Below are positions 31,840 to 33,501 of a stretch of 33,501 nucleotides of DNA, in pieces. The translations under genes and the position numbers were made by a program. Source of the stretch: Prochlorococcus sp. AG-424-M03. Its GTDB lineage: Bacteria; Cyanobacteriota; Cyanobacteriia; PCC-6307; Cyanobiaceae. Numbering within the stretch: position 1 is the first letter of the stretch; each line of letters starts with the position of its first letter. The DNA lies in contig QCNH01000008.1 of NCBI GenBank assembly GCA_003213275.1, forward strand, positions 1 to 33,501, in the 5' to 3' direction. The notes under the pieces were generated by a model, which was given only the letters and a program-made list of their open reading frames with translations, was not told the DNA's origin and did not search any database.

Positions 31840-33501
31840 ATGCAAAAGGGTGTGCCACAGATAATGGATATTACAACGATTAGATCTGTCTTGCATTATT
31901 TATCAAAGAATATTCTACCTACAAAGTTTGAAACTGCTCAACAACCAGAGTCTAATACAATCCAATTATGTTTCAGAGGTGTTGAATCTCAAACCTGGTT
32001 GGAAGTTTCATGGAATGGTGACTCTCCAAGAATACTAAAGATAAATAAGCCAGAAAAGATTGGAAGAGAAAGCACACTTTCTAAACAAATAAGATACGGA
32101 TTAAAATATATGGCTTTAGTTTCGATTAATCAAGATAATTTCGAGAGAGTTATAAAATTTGGTTTTGCAAAAAAACCTGGAGATGAAATTAGCAAGTATT
32201 TAATTTTTGAGTTAATGGGAAAACATAGTAATATTTTTTATTTGGATAATAAACATAAAATAATTGCAGTCGGCAAACAAATTAATTCAAGTCAATCTAG
32301 TTTTAGAACAATTTCAACAGGATCAATTTATTCTGACCCTCCAGTCAATCTCAAAAAACAACCTAAAGAAGATGAGTCTTTTCAATCATGGAAAGACTCA
32401 ATTTCAACAGTACCTGAGTCTTTGAAATACTGTTTAATAAATACCTACCAAGGAGTAAGCCCCATACTTATAAAACAATTAGAAGTCATAAGTAATACTA
32501 GTGTTTCGGAAATAATGGAAAAAAATATTGATTTCATTAGCGATGCGAACTTAAAGGAGATTTTTAAAAGTTGGAAGATTTGGATAAATAGGTTTAAAAA
32601 CAATAACTTTAACTTTTCCATATTTAAGAAATTTTTTTATTGCGTTTGGTTTTCAGATAAAGAAATTAACTGTGAAAAAAGAATAGATTTATGCTCCGGT
32701 TTAGAAAATTATTATGATTATCATTTAAAACAAAAAAAGCTTGAAATATTAGTAAAGAAAACAGAAGGAATGATTTTCAAACAAATTAACCATGAGAAAA
32801 AGAATTTAAATGTTCAATATGATCTACTATCAAAATCAGAAAACCACGAAGTATATAAAGAAAAAGCTGACAATATTTTCACTTCAAATGAGATCAAAAA
32901 GCAAGATATTATTAGAGGACAAAAACTATATAAGAAGTCAAAAAAATTAAAAAGATCTAGAGAATTGATAAAAGAAAGGATAAATATTTATAAAACCAAT
33001 CTAGCCAGATTAGATGAATTCACTACGCTTCTAGAAAATCTAAATTCTTTAAATCACGAAGAGCTTGTTGTGAGAATTAAATTACTAGAAGAGATTATGG
33101 AAGAACTTTGTAACGAGTTTAATATTTATCTCAAAAAGCCAAGCCAAGATAAGAAAAATACATCTGATATAGAATCTTCCCCTATTGAAGTTGATACTCC
33201 CACAGGATTGAAACTTCAGGTAGGAAGAAATATGAGGCAAAATGATTTGATAAGTTTTAAGTTTTCAAAAAAAGGCGATCTATGGTTTCATGCTCAGGAA
33301 TCGCCAGGAAGTCATGTAGTTTTAAAGTCTTCATCTCAAGCTGCATCTGAACAAGATCTTCAAATCGCTGCTGATTTAGCTGCTTTATTTAGTAAGGCAA
33401 AAAGAAACATTAAAGTTCCAATTAATATAGTAAAGATTAAAGATTTGCAAAAAATAAAAAAAGGAGGTCCAGGATGCGTTTCCTTTAAAAATGTAGAAAT
33501 T
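31840..33501 (+). CDS. rqcH: NFACT/RqcH ribosome quality control protein (cut by window end)
   Basis: A frame from ATG 31840 continuing past the window, 554 residues so far; an in-frame ATG at 31864 (MDITTIRSVL) is an equally good start. RqcH binds obstructed large ribosomal subunits and adds Ala tails to stalled chains. Seen: MDITTIRSVLHYL, the MGKHSNIFYLD motif, a long charged coiled coil in the middle, and an NFACT-R domain near the end with DLWFHAQESPGSHVVLK. The position I align with the Bacillus Asp-Arg pair reads Glu-Arg (residues 102-103), a mild change. The older name is fibronectin-binding protein A-like. Confidence 0.92.
   Translation, partial: MQKGVPQIMDITTIRSVLHYLSKNILPTKFETAQQPESNTIQLCFRGVESQTWLEVSWNGDSPRILKINKPEKIGRESTLSKQIRYGLKYMALVSINQDNFERVIKFGFAKKPGDEISKYLIFELMGKHSNIFYLDNKHKIIAVGKQINSSQSSFRTISTGSIYSDPPVNLKKQPKEDESFQSWKDSISTVPESLKYCLINTYQGVSPILIKQLEVISNTSVSEIMEKNIDFISDANLKEIFKSWKIWINRFKNNNFNFSIFKKFFYCVWFSDKEINCEKRIDLCSGLENYYDYHLKQKKLEILVKKTEGMIFKQINHEKKNLNVQYDLLSKSENHEVYKEKADNIFTSNEIKKQDIIRGQKLYKKSKKLKRSRELIKERINIYKTNLARLDEFTTLLENLNSLNHEELVVRIKLLEEIMEELCNEFNIYLKKPSQDKKNTSDIESSPIEVDTPTGLKLQVGRNMRQNDLISFKFSKKGDLWFHAQESPGSHVVLKSSSQAASEQDLQIAADLAALFSKAKRNIKVPINIVKIKDLQKIKKGGPGCVSFKNVEI

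Overview
The window looks like core chromosome of a high-light-adapted Prochlorococcus. The DNA is strongly A+T rich and gene-dense. It carries photosystem I genes (psaF, psaJ), a high-light-inducible protein gene (hli), glutamate-1-semialdehyde tetrapyrrole synthesis (hemL, hemC) and several small proteins typical of marine picocyanobacteria. The assignment rests on gene content and base composition read by eye; no database search was possible. I see no IS element, integrase, prophage, CRISPR array or toxin-antitoxin module.

Layout. 1-5.9 kb: a partial cobK, an ssb-like gene, a small coiled-coil gene, a DUF2854 membrane protein, argB, a fused repeat/DUF3153 membrane protein, then priA on the minus strand with a previously hidden 48-aa gene overlapping its start. 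6.1-11.4 kb: the principal sigma factor, hemC, ppa, an M32 carboxypeptidase, a YjbQ-family gene and a pterin dehydratase. 11.4-17.2 kb: a CobW-type metallochaperone with a His-rich tandem repeat, a two-domain iron-type ABC permease, then on the minus strand a flippase-like membrane protein, larC and two unrecognised genes. 17.3-24.8 kb: xth, hemL with a consensus promoter, an SPFH/prohibitin gene, a 68-aa gene, yajQ, a DprA/LOG-like gene, a phosphotransacetylase-like P-loop/DRTGG gene, a short-chain dehydrogenase and map. 24.9-27.7 kb: a translation block of rplS, tRNA-Trp, a small gene I recognise as the Prochlorococcus/Synechococcus hyper-conserved protein, tRNA-Asp and gltX. 27.7-33.5 kb: a cation/proton antiporter, hli behind tsaD, psaF-psaJ, gmk and a partial NFACT/RqcH gene.

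How it works together. Most genes are housekeeping: tetrapyrrole and cobalamin synthesis, replication restart and repair, translation and ribosome rescue, metal handling, photosystem I. Compaction is extreme. Six of the eight convergent pairs end within 6 bp of each other or overlap at the stop codons, and only hemL/SPFH and psaJ/gmk have room for clear hairpin terminators. Several genes can only start at TTG.

I do not see a large undescribed system. The items most worth checking are the hyper-conserved gene between two tRNAs, the 48-aa gene coupled to priA through a TTGA overlap, the partial duplication of the gmk 3' end within a terminator region, the tsaD-hli linkage, the DUF3153 fusion and the larC gene without larA or larB nearby.
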